DNA of 64,000 bases, taken from positions 1 through 64,000 of the forward strand of contig CALWZP010000005.1 in the NCBI GenBank assembly GCA_944386055.1, written 5' to 3'. Source of the stretch: an uncultured Oscillospiraceae bacterium. Lineage in GTDB: Bacteria; Bacillota; Clostridia; Oscillospirales; Oscillospiraceae. Shown in pieces: positions 49,794-58,746 of this stretch; within the stretch, counting starts at the first letter, position 1, and every line of letters begins with the position of its first letter. The notes under the pieces are model-generated. The model saw nothing but the letters and a program-made list of their open reading frames with translations, was not told the DNA's origin and made no database searches. Both the position numbers and the translations under genes were made by a program.

Positions 49794-51102
49794 CCGCCCC
49801 TCCCTGCTGACGGGCGCCGCCTACTGCGGGCTGTTCGCCCTGCCGCTCCAGGCGGCCTTTGCCACCTTTCTCATGCGGGCCGACCCGACGCCCTGCCTGG
49901 CTGTGCTCCCCCTGTTCGTCCTGATGGCCGTGCTGTATCTGGTCAGCCGGCTGCTGCTGGGCCGGGGGGTGACCCCGCCGGTGCTGGCTGCGGCGGCCCT
50001 GGCCCTGACGGCGGCGGGCCTGGCCGCAGTGCTGGCCCTGTCCCGCACCACCGGGGCGGGGCAGATCGCGTTTGCCGTGGTACTGATCCTGGCCGGCGCC
50101 GGCATCGCGCTGTACTCCGCTTTCAACCCCGTCACCATTCCCAAGCTGCTCACGCAAAGCGATGTTCTGATGCTGTGCACCCTGTGGGCCTGTCTGCTGG
50201 AGGCGGCGGGCGCCCTCACTGCCGGCGATCTGCTGTTTTTCCTGGGCGGTCTGCTGCTCAATCTGATCTGCCTGCTGTTTCTGCGCACCTTCGGCGGCAG
50301 TCATGCGGTGATCTACGGCTCCCGCCTGCAGGGCACGCTGCTGTCCGTGGGACTGCTGGCGGTGATCGGCGGACTGCTGGTGCTGTTCGTGCGCTGCCTG
50401 TCCGGGGCGTCCCGCAGCGCCCTGGCCGCCCTGCTGGACGGGGCGCTCGCCCTGCTGGACGGGGCCTGGGGGCTGTTCAACCGCTTCTTTCAGTGGCTGG
50501 CCGGCCTGTTCCCTCCCTCTGAGACGGAGGGCGCCCTCCCCCCCGATGTCTCCATGGGCGGCGGCGCCGACAGTGAACTGACCCAGGTGGAGGTGGACGC
50601 CGGCTTGCTCGCCGCTCTGGGGATCGCGCTGGCCGCCGTCGCCGCCGTGGTCCTGATCGTCGTTCTGGTGCGGATGCGCCGGGTCCGCCTGCGTCTGTCC
50701 GCCCCCGCGTCCGGCGGCGGCCGGAGGGCCGCCCCCACCCGGCAGAGCGGGGCGCTGGCGCGGCGGCTGCGGGAGCTGCTGTTCCGCCTGCGGTTCCGTC
50801 TGACCTTTGCGCTGCGCCGGGGCACCCCCGCCGGGGTGCTGGTGTGGCTGGAGCGCTGGGGGGCGCGCCACGGCGCGCCACGGCTGCCGGGGGAGACTCC
50901 CCGGGCCTATCTTCTGCGGCTGGGCGCGCTGCCCCAGCTGGCCGGAGAGGAGACCCTGCACCGCCAACTGGGCACTCTGGCCGACTGTCTGGATCTGCAG
51001 TACTTCGGAGGAAAGCCCTCCCGCCTGCCCCCGGGGGATGCCGGGGCCATCCGGCACAGTGTGGGCCGCCTGTCCCGGACCGGCGCGGCTGAAAGGCCAT
51101 GA
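49786..51102 (+). CDS. TgpA-like membrane protein lacking the transglutaminase domain
   Basis: A 438-residue protein. About seven N-terminal helices are followed by an outer loop and one more helix (about residues 275-295), then a basic cytoplasmic tail. The tail contains LPGETPRAYLLRLGALPQLAGEETLHRQLGTLADCLDLQYFGG, similar to the DUF4129 end of TgpA-like proteins. In typical MoxR-DUF58-TgpA operons the third gene carries an outer transglutaminase domain with a Cys-His-Asp triad; none is seen here. The GTG at 49786 follows AAAGGAGGT. Confidence 0.8.
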   Translation: MDDRPSLLTGAAYCGLFALPLQAAFATFLMRADPTPCLAVLPLFVLMAVLYLVSRLLLGRGVTPPVLAAAALALTAAGLAAVLALSRTTGAGQIAFAVVLILAGAGIALYSAFNPVTIPKLLTQSDVLMLCTLWACLLEAAGALTAGDLLFFLGGLLLNLICLLFLRTFGGSHAVIYGSRLQGTLLSVGLLAVIGGLLVLFVRCLSGASRSALAALLDGALALLDGAWGLFNRFFQWLAGLFPPSETEGALPPDVSMGGGADSELTQVEVDAGLLAALGIALAAVAAVVLIVVLVRMRRVRLRLSAPASGGGRRAAPTRQSGALARRLRELLFRLRFRLTFALRRGTPAGVLVWLERWGARHGAPRLPGETPRAYLLRLGALPQLAGEETLHRQLGTLADCLDLQYFGGKPSRLPPGDAGAIRHSVGRLSRTGAAERP

Positions 51103-51128
51103 ACATTCTCAGGAGAGGAGGAAGCCCC

Positions 51129-52166
51129 ATGTCGGAAACGGTGCTGGTGGGCATGAGCGGCGGAGTGGACAGCTCGGTGGCCGCCTGGCTGCTGAAGGAG
51201 CAGGGCTTTTCCGTGACGGGGGCCACCCTGCGCATGTTCCCACGCCCCGGCGGCGGAGAGGAGGCGGACGCCGCCCAGACCGCCGCCGCCCTTGGCATTC
51301 CCCACCATGTGCTGGACCTCACCGGCGGCTTCCGCCAAGCGGTCATCGAGCCCTTCGTCCGGGCCTATGAGGAGGGGCGCACCCCCAATCCCTGCGTGCT
51401 GTGCAACCGGGCGGTGAAGTTTGCCGCTCTGGTGGACCTCGCCCCCGGTCTGGGCTGTCAGACGGCGGCCACCGGGCATTACGCCCGGGTGGAGCGGGGC
51501 CCCGGCGGCCGGTGGCTGCTGAAAAAGGCCTGCCGGCCCGAAAAGGACCAGAGCTATGTCCTCTACTCCCTCACCCAGGCCCAGCTCTCCCGGGTTCGCC
51601 TCCCCCTGGGCGCGCTGTCCAAGGAGGAGGTGCGGGACATCGCCGCCGGGCTGGGGCTGGCCAGCGCCCACCGCCGGGACAGCCAGGACATCTGCTTCAT
51701 CCCCGACGGGGACTACGCCGCCTTCATCCGCCGGTGGACGGGGCGGGAATACCCCCCCGGGCCCTTTCTGGACCGGGAGGGCCGGGTGCTGGGCACCCAT
51801 CGGGGGATCATCCACTATACCCTGGGACAGCGGAAGGGGCTGGGACTGGCTCTGCCCGCCCCCATGTATGTGTGCGCCAAGGATGTGGCGCGCAACGCGG
51901 TCATCCTGGGCAGCAACGACGACCTGTTCCGCCGGGAGCTGGACGCCGGGGCGCTCAACCTCATCGCCTGCGACCGCATGGACGCCCCGCTGCGCCTGTC
52001 CGCCAAGATCCGGTACAGCCAGTCGGAGCAGCCCGCCACTGTGGAGCAGACGGGGGAGGACCGGCTCCATGTGGTCTTTGACCGGCCTCAGCGGGCCATC
52101 ACGCCGGGACAGTCGGTGGTCCTCTACGACGGCGATACCGTGGTGGGGGGCGGCACCATCCTCTGA
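51129..52166 (+). CDS. mnmA: tRNA 2-thiouridine(34) synthase MnmA
   Basis: A 345-residue enzyme that thiolates the wobble uridine of Lys, Glu and Gln tRNAs. The PP-loop motif is LVGMSGGVDSSVAA. The two catalytic cysteines are Cys89 (NPCVLC) and Cys189 (QDICFI). HYTLGQRKGLGLA is typical. The ATG at 51129 follows AGGAGAGGAGG; the open frame from 51099 adds 10 residues including that site. It is somewhat shorter than the usual 360. It follows the MoxR operon closely. Confidence 0.96.
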   Translation: MSETVLVGMSGGVDSSVAAWLLKEQGFSVTGATLRMFPRPGGGEEADAAQTAAALGIPHHVLDLTGGFRQAVIEPFVRAYEEGRTPNPCVLCNRAVKFAALVDLAPGLGCQTAATGHYARVERGPGGRWLLKKACRPEKDQSYVLYSLTQAQLSRVRLPLGALSKEEVRDIAAGLGLASAHRRDSQDICFIPDGDYAAFIRRWTGREYPPGPFLDREGRVLGTHRGIIHYTLGQRKGLGLALPAPMYVCAKDVARNAVILGSNDDLFRRELDAGALNLIACDRMDAPLRLSAKIRYSQSEQPATVEQTGEDRLHVVFDRPQRAITPGQSVVLYDGDTVVGGGTIL

Positions 52167-52172
52167 TGAATT

Positions 52173-52216
52173 CCAAAGCCCTCCGGACCAGCGATCTGGT
52201 CCGGAGGGCTTTTCTT
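52173..52216 (+). terminator. terminator of mnmA
   Basis: A 17-bp stem (52175-52191 with 52196-52212) and CGAT loop followed by TTTCTTC; convergent with the YihY gene. Confidence 0.8.
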
Positions 52217-52226
52217 CTGCCGCGGG

Positions 52227-53105
52227 TCACCCCGCCGTCCGTTCTGCCCGGCGGCGCAGCCGCCGGCGGTACCACACCCGGTTGAACACGCTGCCCAGCA
52301 GCAGGATGTTGCCGCACAGATACAGCCACACCATCAGGATGATCACCGACGCCAATGACCCGTACAGCAGCGAATACCGGGAGGAGACACCCAAAAACCA
52401 GGAGAACACCATGGAGCACGCCACCAGAGACACTGAGGCGAGCACGCCGCCTGTGACCACCGGGGCACGCACCCTCTCCCCCCTGGGCGCACCGATGCGG
52501 TACAGCCCCAGCACCAGCAGCATTACGAAGCAGAACAGCAGCAGATATTTCATCCACACCCACAGCTCCGCCGCGGCGGAAAATCCCGTCCACTCCAGAA
52601 GCATGTCAGGCAGGATCTCCTCCAGCAGGTGGAGGAACCAGTCCCCGGTGATCACCACCACCAGGGACAGGTACATGGTGAGGAGGAGGAGCAGCGAGAG
52701 CACCACGCTGAACACCAGCCGTCTAAAGCCCCGAACCGCCGGCCGGTCGTGGATGCTGTCCATGGTGTCCATCAGGGTGCGCAGCGCGGCGGAGGCGGAG
52801 ACCAGCAGGGCGGCCAGACCCGCGGCCAGCAGGGCGGCGGACTGGTTCTCCGACACATAGACGATATACTCCCCCACCAGCGCCGCGGCGGAGGCGGGGA
52901 TGATGCCGGTGAGGGCGTCCAGGATGGCCTCGCTGTCCAGATGGAGCAGGCCCACAAAGGCGTTGATGCAGATCAGCAGGGGGAAGATGGTCAGCAGCAG
53001 AAAATAGGTCAGCGCCGCCGCCGACCGGGGGATGCTTTTTTCGAAATATAAAGTGATCAATTCCCGCAGGAAGCTCACCGGCGGCCAGTTCCACACCCGC
53101 TGCAT
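52227..53105 (-). CDS. YihY/BrkB-family membrane protein
   Basis: A 292-residue membrane protein with six helices, matching the YihY/virulence factor BrkB family (formerly mis-annotated as RNase BN). Typical segments are RSAAALTYFLLLTIFPLLICINAFVGLL, LLVSASAALRTLMDTMDSIH and YSLLYGSLASVIILMVWLYLCGNILLLGSVFN. The function of the family is unclear. It is monocistronic and convergent with mnmA. Confidence 0.93.
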   Translation of the reverse strand: MQRVWNWPPVSFLRELITLYFEKSIPRSAAALTYFLLLTIFPLLICINAFVGLLHLDSEAILDALTGIIPASAAALVGEYIVYVSENQSAALLAAGLAALLVSASAALRTLMDTMDSIHDRPAVRGFRRLVFSVVLSLLLLLTMYLSLVVVITGDWFLHLLEEILPDMLLEWTGFSAAAELWVWMKYLLLFCFVMLLVLGLYRIGAPRGERVRAPVVTGGVLASVSLVACSMVFSWFLGVSSRYSLLYGSLASVIILMVWLYLCGNILLLGSVFNRVWYRRRLRRRAERTAG

Positions 53106-53303
53106 CCCGTTCCCTCCTTTCCGGCGTCCCGCGCCCTGTTTTCTCTGATTATACTCCCCCGCTCCATCCGGCGCAACCGTCCCCTGTCGGATCCTGTCCC
53201 GGAAAAAAGGCCACGGATTTTTCCGCCTTCCCCCTTTCTCCCGGGAGGATTGTGTGCTATACTGTTAAAGTTATTCCAATCTGTCTTTCGGGAGGACAAG
53301 CCC

Positions 53304-54086
53304 ATGAGAGAACGACCCTCCGCCCGGCGCGCCGACCCCGCCGACAGCGAGGCGGACGGCATCATCGAGGGCCGCAACGCGGTCCTGGAGGCGCTGCGCT
53401 CCGGCACCGCCATTGACAAGCTCTATCTCGCCAAAGGGGAGACCGACGCCGCTCTGCGGCGCATCGCCGCCATGGCCCGGGAGAAGGGCGTGGTGGTGGT
53501 GGACGCCGACCGGCGCAAGCTGGACGCCCTCAGCCGCACCCACGCCCACCAGGGGGTCATCGCCATGGCCGCCGTACGGGAGTACGCCGGGGTGGACGAC
53601 CTGCTCTCTCTGGCCCGGGAGCGGGGGGAGCCCCCCCTGCTGGTGGTGTGCGACGAGCTCAGCGACCCCCACAACCTGGGGGCGGTGATCCGCACCGCCG
53701 AGTGCGCCGGCGCCCACGGGGTCATCATCCCCAAGCGCCGCTCCGCCGGCCTCACCGCCGTGGTGGCCAAGACCTCCGCCGGGGCGGTGAGTCACCTGCC
53801 CGTGGCCCGGGTGGCCAACCTGCCCGCCTGCCTGAAGGATCTGAAGCAGCAGGGCATCTGGGTGTTCGGCACCGCCGCCGACGGGGACACCCCCCTGTAT
53901 CAGGCGGACCTGAAGGGCCCCGCCGCCATCGTCATCGGCAGCGAGGGGACCGGCATGGGCCGTCTGGTGGCGGAGACCTGCGACTTCAAAGTCAGTATCC
54001 CCATGCGGGGAAAGCTCAATTCCCTCAACGCCAGCGCGGCTGCCGCCATCGTGCTGTACGAGGCGGTGCGCCAGCGTCTGGGCTGA
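53304..54086 (+). CDS. rlmB: 23S rRNA (guanosine-2'-O)-methyltransferase RlmB family
   Basis: A 260-residue SpoU-type SPOUT methyltransferase. The knot motifs are VVCDELSDPHNLGAVIRTAECAGAHGVIIPKRRSAGLT, AAIVIGSEGTGMGRLVAETCDFKVSIPMRGKLNSLNASAAAAIVLYEA. The N-terminal substrate-binding part starts IEGRNAVLEALRSG. The ATG at 53304 follows GGGAGG; the extra open frame from 53250 is not coding. It precedes the pseudo-P-type ATPase gene by 34 bp and probably shares a transcript with it. Confidence 0.94.
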   Translation: MRERPSARRADPADSEADGIIEGRNAVLEALRSGTAIDKLYLAKGETDAALRRIAAMAREKGVVVVDADRRKLDALSRTHAHQGVIAMAAVREYAGVDDLLSLARERGEPPLLVVCDELSDPHNLGAVIRTAECAGAHGVIIPKRRSAGLTAVVAKTSAGAVSHLPVARVANLPACLKDLKQQGIWVFGTAADGDTPLYQADLKGPAAIVIGSEGTGMGRLVAETCDFKVSIPMRGKLNSLNASAAAAIVLYEAVRQRLG

Positions 54087-54120
54087 ACGGCCCGGGACCG
54101 GAACAGGAGGTGACGCCGGG

Positions 54121-56418
54121 ATGTCCCACACCCACGACCAAGACCCGCCCCAGGACCAGGAGTACTCGCTGGAGGAGATCCTGGCGGAGTTCTCCAGCAA
54201 AAAGCCCCCCCAGACGGCGGTGCCCGTCACGCCGGATCCCCACGCCGGGGCGGACGGCGGGACGGCGGAGGCCCCGGACAGTCCGGAGCCCGACCTGCCC
54301 TGGCCGGAAGCGCCCCGCACCCACCGCCGCCGGGGGAAGGTGATCTCCTTCCCCGGTGCCCCCCGGGAGCGTTCCCCGGAAGAGGCCTCCCCGCCCGGGG
54401 ATGATCCGGTTTCCGCTTCCTCCCCTGAGGAAGCGGACCACCCCCGGCCGGAGCGCGGCGGAGACGGCCCCGAAGAGGCTCTCCCCGAGAATCCGGACGA
54501 GGCGGAGGACGAAGAGGCAGACGAAGGGGAGCAGCCCGGAGAGGCGGACAACCTGGTGGCCTTCCCCCGCCGCCGCTCCCCCCTGGCCCTGCTGGTGCGC
54601 CGGCTGAACCGGAAGATGGACCGCTATGCCGACCAGATGTACCAGGAGGAGGGGGTGGAGGTCTCTGACGCCACCCGCCGGGCGGAGGAGCTCATCCCCG
54701 GGGTGGACCGGGAGGAGGAACCCGCCGGTCCGGAGCCCCGGCGGCGCCGCCCGGCGCCGCCCCCGCCGCCCGATGTACCCCCCCAGGAGCTGCTCCAGCG
54801 CTGGTCCAAAGGTCTGAAGTCCCTGGGCACCCGCAGCGTCCTGCTGCTGCTCCCCTGTGTACTCCAGCTGTACCTGATGGCGGCGGCGGCCGTGCCCCAG
54901 GTGCCTCTGCCGCCGCCCCTGGCGGACTCCTTCCAGCTTCAGGTCTGGCTGTCGGCCGGACTGCTGATTCTGGCGCTGTGTCTGTGCGGCGATGTGGTGC
55001 TGCAGGCACTGGCCAACATCTTCCGGCTGTCCATGGGGCTGGACACCCTGGCGGTGCTGGGCTGTCTGGCCACCCTGGCCGATGCGCTGACCATGCTCAC
55101 CCTGGACCCCCGGGAAGAGCACCTGCCCTATTGCGGTGTGTGCTGCTTCGCCCTGCTGGCACTCAGCCGGGGTGCCTATTTCAAACGCCGGGGACTGCGG
55201 CTGGCCTGCCGGACGGCCGCCGCTGCGGCGGAGCCCTATCTGGTCACCCTGGACGAGGGGAAGTGGAACGGCCGGGACACCTACACCAAGTGGCAGGGCA
55301 CCGCCGCCGGTTTCGGAAGCCAGATCCAGACCGAGGACGGCGCTCAGCGGATCTTCCGGGTGGCCGCCCCCCTGCTGCTGCTGGCCGCCCTGCTGTTCTC
55401 CCTGCTCTCCTCCCTGGGGCGGGAGCGGCCGGAGCACCTGCTGTGGTGCCTCTCCGCCACCCTGACGGCGGCGGGCTCCTTCTCCGCCCTGCTGGTCTAC
55501 GGAAAGCCCTTTTTCCTGGTCTCCCGCCGGCTGGCCAAGGACGGCGCTGCCCTGGCCGGCTGGCCGGGAATCGGCCGCTCCAGGGCCCGGTGCGGCATCC
55601 TGCTCACCGACACCGACCTGTTTCCCCCGGGCTCGGTGGAGCTCAACGGCATCAAGGTGTTCGGCTCTTTCCCGCTGGAACGGGTGGTGGCCTACACCGC
55701 CACCCTCATCCGGGACTCGGGCAGCGGATTGGACCGGGTGTTCCACGATCTGCTCCGCGCCCAGGGGGCGCTGTACCGCCGGGCGGAGGGGCTGTGCTGC
55801 TACGAGGGGGGCGGACTGTCCGCCAATATCCGGGGAGACCAGGTGCTGGTGGGCTCCGCCGCCTTTATGAACCTGATGGAGGTGGCCCTGCCCCAGGGAT
55901 TGAATGTGAAAAACGCCGTGTTCTGCGCCATCAACGGCGATCTGGCGGGCATCTTCGCCCTGAACTACGACCTGCCCGACACCGTCCCACCCGCCCTGTC
56001 CGCCCTGCTGCGCAACCATGTGGGGCCGGTGCTGGCCACCCGGGACTTCAACCTCATCCCCGCCATGCTCCGCCAGCGCTTCAAGCTGCCGGTGGACCGG
56101 ATGGAGTATCCCCCGGTGGAGCGCCGGCGGGAGCTGTCCCGTTCCGATCAGCCCCACAGCGAGGTACTCACCGCCGTTCTCTGCCGGGAGGGGCTGGCCC
56201 CCTTTACCGAGGCAGTGGTGGGCGGGAAGCGGCTGCGCGCCGCGGTGGTCCTGGGCGCGGGATTGGCCTGCCTGGGCAGTGCGCTGGGGCTGCTGCTCAC
56301 CTTCTACCTCACCTTTGTGGACGCCTATTCCTCCCTGGGGGCGCTGAGCCTGCTGGCCTTCTGCGCCGCCTGGCTGGTCCCCACCTGGCTGATCTCCGGC
56401 TGGGTAAATCAATACTGA
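54121..56418 (+). CDS. P-type ATPase-like membrane protein lacking the phosphorylation motif
   Basis: A 765-residue protein. Residues 1-230 are acidic and Pro-rich, probably disordered. Membrane helices follow (about 238-260, 280-305, 320-345, 415-470, 700-765). The middle cytoplasmic part follows the P1B-ATPase plan but with altered catalytic sites. Where DKTGTLT is expected, residues 497-504 read DTDLFPPG. GSAAFMNLM (from Gly578) replaces the nucleotide-binding G-x-G region. The TGDN hinge is replaced by ATRDFN (about 638-643). GDLAGIFALNYDLPDTV remains recognisable. It therefore looks like a P-type ATPase that has lost ATPase chemistry. Function unknown. AGGAGGTGACG precedes the ATG. Confidence 0.75.
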   Translation: MSHTHDQDPPQDQEYSLEEILAEFSSKKPPQTAVPVTPDPHAGADGGTAEAPDSPEPDLPWPEAPRTHRRRGKVISFPGAPRERSPEEASPPGDDPVSASSPEEADHPRPERGGDGPEEALPENPDEAEDEEADEGEQPGEADNLVAFPRRRSPLALLVRRLNRKMDRYADQMYQEEGVEVSDATRRAEELIPGVDREEEPAGPEPRRRRPAPPPPPDVPPQELLQRWSKGLKSLGTRSVLLLLPCVLQLYLMAAAAVPQVPLPPPLADSFQLQVWLSAGLLILALCLCGDVVLQALANIFRLSMGLDTLAVLGCLATLADALTMLTLDPREEHLPYCGVCCFALLALSRGAYFKRRGLRLACRTAAAAAEPYLVTLDEGKWNGRDTYTKWQGTAAGFGSQIQTEDGAQRIFRVAAPLLLLAALLFSLLSSLGRERPEHLLWCLSATLTAAGSFSALLVYGKPFFLVSRRLAKDGAALAGWPGIGRSRARCGILLTDTDLFPPGSVELNGIKVFGSFPLERVVAYTATLIRDSGSGLDRVFHDLLRAQGALYRRAEGLCCYEGGGLSANIRGDQVLVGSAAFMNLMEVALPQGLNVKNAVFCAINGDLAGIFALNYDLPDTVPPALSALLRNHVGPVLATRDFNLIPAMLRQRFKLPVDRMEYPPVERRRELSRSDQPHSEVLTAVLCREGLAPFTEAVVGGKRLRAAVVLGAGLACLGSALGLLLTFYLTFVDAYSSLGALSLLAFCAAWLVPTWLISGWVNQY

Positions 56419-56433
56419 TCTGCAAAGGCTTCC

Positions 56434-56468
56434 CGCCGGCGGGCACACTCTCTGTGTGCCCGCCGGTC
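56434..56468 (+). terminator. hairpin after the pseudo-P-type ATPase gene
   Basis: A 13-bp perfect stem (56436-56448 with 56454-56466) with TCTCT loop, without T run. Confidence 0.4.
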
Positions 56469-56532
56469 CGCTCTGTCCCCTCCCCAACCGTCCCGCTCCC
56501 GCATAGGATGGCGGGAAGGGAGCGTGGACGAC

Positions 56533-57081
56533 ATGGACTGGACTTCTGCGGCCGCCGCCCTGATCTTCGGGGCGGCAGCCAACCTGGATACCTTCATCCT
56601 CGCCCTGGCCTGGGGAACCCGGGGTGGGCGGCTGTCCCCCGGGCAGGGGGCGGTGATCGGCGGGGTGACCACCGCCGTGACCTGGTGCGCCCTGGCCCTG
56701 GGCCGTGTCGCCGCGGCGCTGACCGCGGCGGCCGCCGTGCTGGGGCCGGTGCTGCTGGTGGTACTTGGATTTTGGACCCTGCTGGACTGGCTCCGCCGCC
56801 TGGGGCAGACAGAGACCCCGCCCCCGCCGCCCGCCGGGCTGCGGGGCTGTCTGCCGCTGGCGGCGGCCCTGGCGGTGAACAATGCGGGCATGGGGATGGC
56901 CGCCGGGGCGGCGGGCCTGTCTCCCCTGTGGGCCTCGGCGATCAACCTGGGCGTCACGCTGCTGGCGCTCCTTGCGGGCTGTTCTCTGGGTCGCCGCGCC
57001 GCCGGACACGGCTGGCACCGCTGGGCGCTGCCCCTGTCCGGGGCGCTGCTGGTGGTGCTGGGAGCTTTAGAGATGCTGTGA
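56533..57081 (+). CDS. YtaF/MntP-like membrane protein
   Basis: A 182-residue protein with six helices, the arrangement of the YtaF/MntP superfamily. MntP-type signatures are weak: the N-terminal helix carries FGAAANLDTFILALAWG (Asn/Asp in helix 1) and a second, similar segment carries AALAVNNAGMGMAAGAAG. The repeat suggests an inverted-repeat transporter, possibly for divalent metals. YtaF is a sporulation protein of unknown function in B. subtilis. The ATG at 56533 is chosen since the GTG three codons earlier sits against the ribosome site. Confidence 0.75.
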   Translation: MDWTSAAAALIFGAAANLDTFILALAWGTRGGRLSPGQGAVIGGVTTAVTWCALALGRVAAALTAAAAVLGPVLLVVLGFWTLLDWLRRLGQTETPPPPPAGLRGCLPLAAALAVNNAGMGMAAGAAGLSPLWASAINLGVTLLALLAGCSLGRRAAGHGWHRWALPLSGALLVVLGALEML

Positions 57082-57085
57082 CCCC

Positions 57086-57114
57086 TTGCCATCCGGCGGC
57101 GGGGATGGTACAAT
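57086..57114 (+). promoter_or_regulatory. promoter of the dipeptidase gene
   Basis: TTGCCA (57086-57091), 17 bp, TACAAT (57109-57114), about 115 bp before the start. Confidence 0.65.
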
Positions 57115-57230
57115 ATGCTGTCTGAAGGATAGATTGCGGCATCTTGATATGTCCCGGACGGCCTGCCCGGGTCCGCTGTATCCGGGATGAGATCCCTGTA
57201 TTCCTGCTTTTGTACAGAAGGGGGGCTCCC

Positions 57231-58739
57231 ATGGAAAGCCAGACGCTCACCGCGCTCCTTGGTAACGACGCTGCCATCATCCAGGGGGTGCTCTCTGAAT
57301 TTCTCCCCCTGTGCGACATCCCCCACCCCTCCCGCCACGAGGAGGCCATCGCCCGCCGTCTGGCGGACCTGCTCTCCCGCCGGGGCTGGACAGTGGAGCT
57401 GGACGGGGCCTGGAACCTGCGGGCGGATCTGCCCGGCACCCCGGGGCTGGAAAACGCCCCCCTGGTGGCCATCCAGGGGCACACCGACATGGTGTGCGCC
57501 GTCCGGCGGGGCAGCGGCTACCGCCCGGAGGAGGACCCGGTGCACACCGTGGTGGAGGGGGACCTCCTGCGCACCGACGGCCGCTCCTCCCTGGGGGCGG
57601 ACTGCAACATGGGCAACGCCGCCGCCCTGTGGCTGCTCACCCGTCCCATCCCCCACGGACCGGTGCGGCTGCTGCTCACCGCCGCGGAGGAGGTTGGTCT
57701 GGAGGGGGCCTCCCAGGTGCAGGACGCCTGGCTGAAGGGGATCTCCTTCCTCCTCAACACCGACGGCTTCCGCCTGGGGGACCTGGTGGTCAGCTCCGCC
57801 GGCGGCCGGCGGGAGCTGTATACCCGCCCCCTGCACACCGTGCTGCGCCGGGGGACCCGGGCCTTCCGCCTGTCCTTCCACGGTTTTCTGGGAGGGCACT
57901 CCGGCTATGACATCCACCTGGGCCGGGCCAACCCCATCAAGCTGATGGCCCTGGTGCTGGGGGAACTGCGGGAGACGGTGGAGTACGAGCTGGCGGAGCT
58001 GTCCGGCGGCCACAGCCCCAACTCCATCCCCATGGAGTGCTCTGCCACCATCGCCCTGGACCCTCAATTCATCCCCGCCCTTGCCCAGGCCGCGGCCCAT
58101 ATCTCGGGGAAGCTGAGCTCCCTCTACGGCCGGCGGGACCCGGACGGACGGCTGTCCCTCACCGAGGTGCAGCCCCCTGAGCGGGTGTGGACCACCCCCT
58201 GCCGGGACGGGACGCTGGACCTGCTGAGCCTGCTGTACACCGGAGTGTACGCCATGCACGACACCATCCCCGACCGGGTGAGCGCCTCCTCCAACCTGGG
58301 CATGGTCTATACCCAGGAGAAGGAGATCGTGGTGCGCACCTTCCTGCGCTGCACCCATGACTTCAGCGAGGAGATCCTGGCCTTCCAGCACGCCCGGGCG
58401 GCCCGGTCCGCCGGCTTCTCCCTCGCCTCCCACGGCTACCCCGGCTGGCCCGGGGATGCGGACGACCCCCTGGCCCGGGCCATGGCCCGGATCTACCGCC
58501 GGGTGAACGGGCACCGGGCCCGGATCACCGCCATCCATGCGGGGCTGGAGCCCTCCGTCCTCCGGGCCAAAAATCCGGACATGCGCATCGTCAGCACCGG
58601 CCCGGACATTTTCAACCCCCACTCCACCGACGAGCATGTGCGCCTGTCCTCCCTGCCCCCCTATGTGCGGCTGCTGGCCGCCGCGCTGGAGGAGCTGGCC
58701 CTCCATCCCCCCGGCGGAAAACGAAAGAAGAAAGCGTGA
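57231..58739 (+). CDS. pepD: aminoacyl-histidine/beta-alanyl dipeptidase PepD (M20 family)
   Basis: A 502-residue dinuclear zinc peptidase. Metal ligands are in VAIQGHTDMV (His and Asp), LGADCNMGNAAAL (Asp), LTAAEEVGLEGA (catalytic Glu pair) and LNTDGF (Asp). The lid-domain block FHGFLGGHSGYDIHLGRANPIKLMA and the final PDIFNPHSTDEHVRLSSL are typical of PepD. In most PepD proteins the third segment reads GADNGIG; here it is GADCNMG, with the metal Asp kept. The ATG at 57231 follows AGGGGGG. Confidence 0.93.
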   Translation: MESQTLTALLGNDAAIIQGVLSEFLPLCDIPHPSRHEEAIARRLADLLSRRGWTVELDGAWNLRADLPGTPGLENAPLVAIQGHTDMVCAVRRGSGYRPEEDPVHTVVEGDLLRTDGRSSLGADCNMGNAAALWLLTRPIPHGPVRLLLTAAEEVGLEGASQVQDAWLKGISFLLNTDGFRLGDLVVSSAGGRRELYTRPLHTVLRRGTRAFRLSFHGFLGGHSGYDIHLGRANPIKLMALVLGELRETVEYELAELSGGHSPNSIPMECSATIALDPQFIPALAQAAAHISGKLSSLYGRRDPDGRLSLTEVQPPERVWTTPCRDGTLDLLSLLYTGVYAMHDTIPDRVSASSNLGMVYTQEKEIVVRTFLRCTHDFSEEILAFQHARAARSAGFSLASHGYPGWPGDADDPLARAMARIYRRVNGHRARITAIHAGLEPSVLRAKNPDMRIVSTGPDIFNPHSTDEHVRLSSLPPYVRLLAAALEELALHPPGGKRKKKA

Positions 58740-58746
58740 CCTCTCT

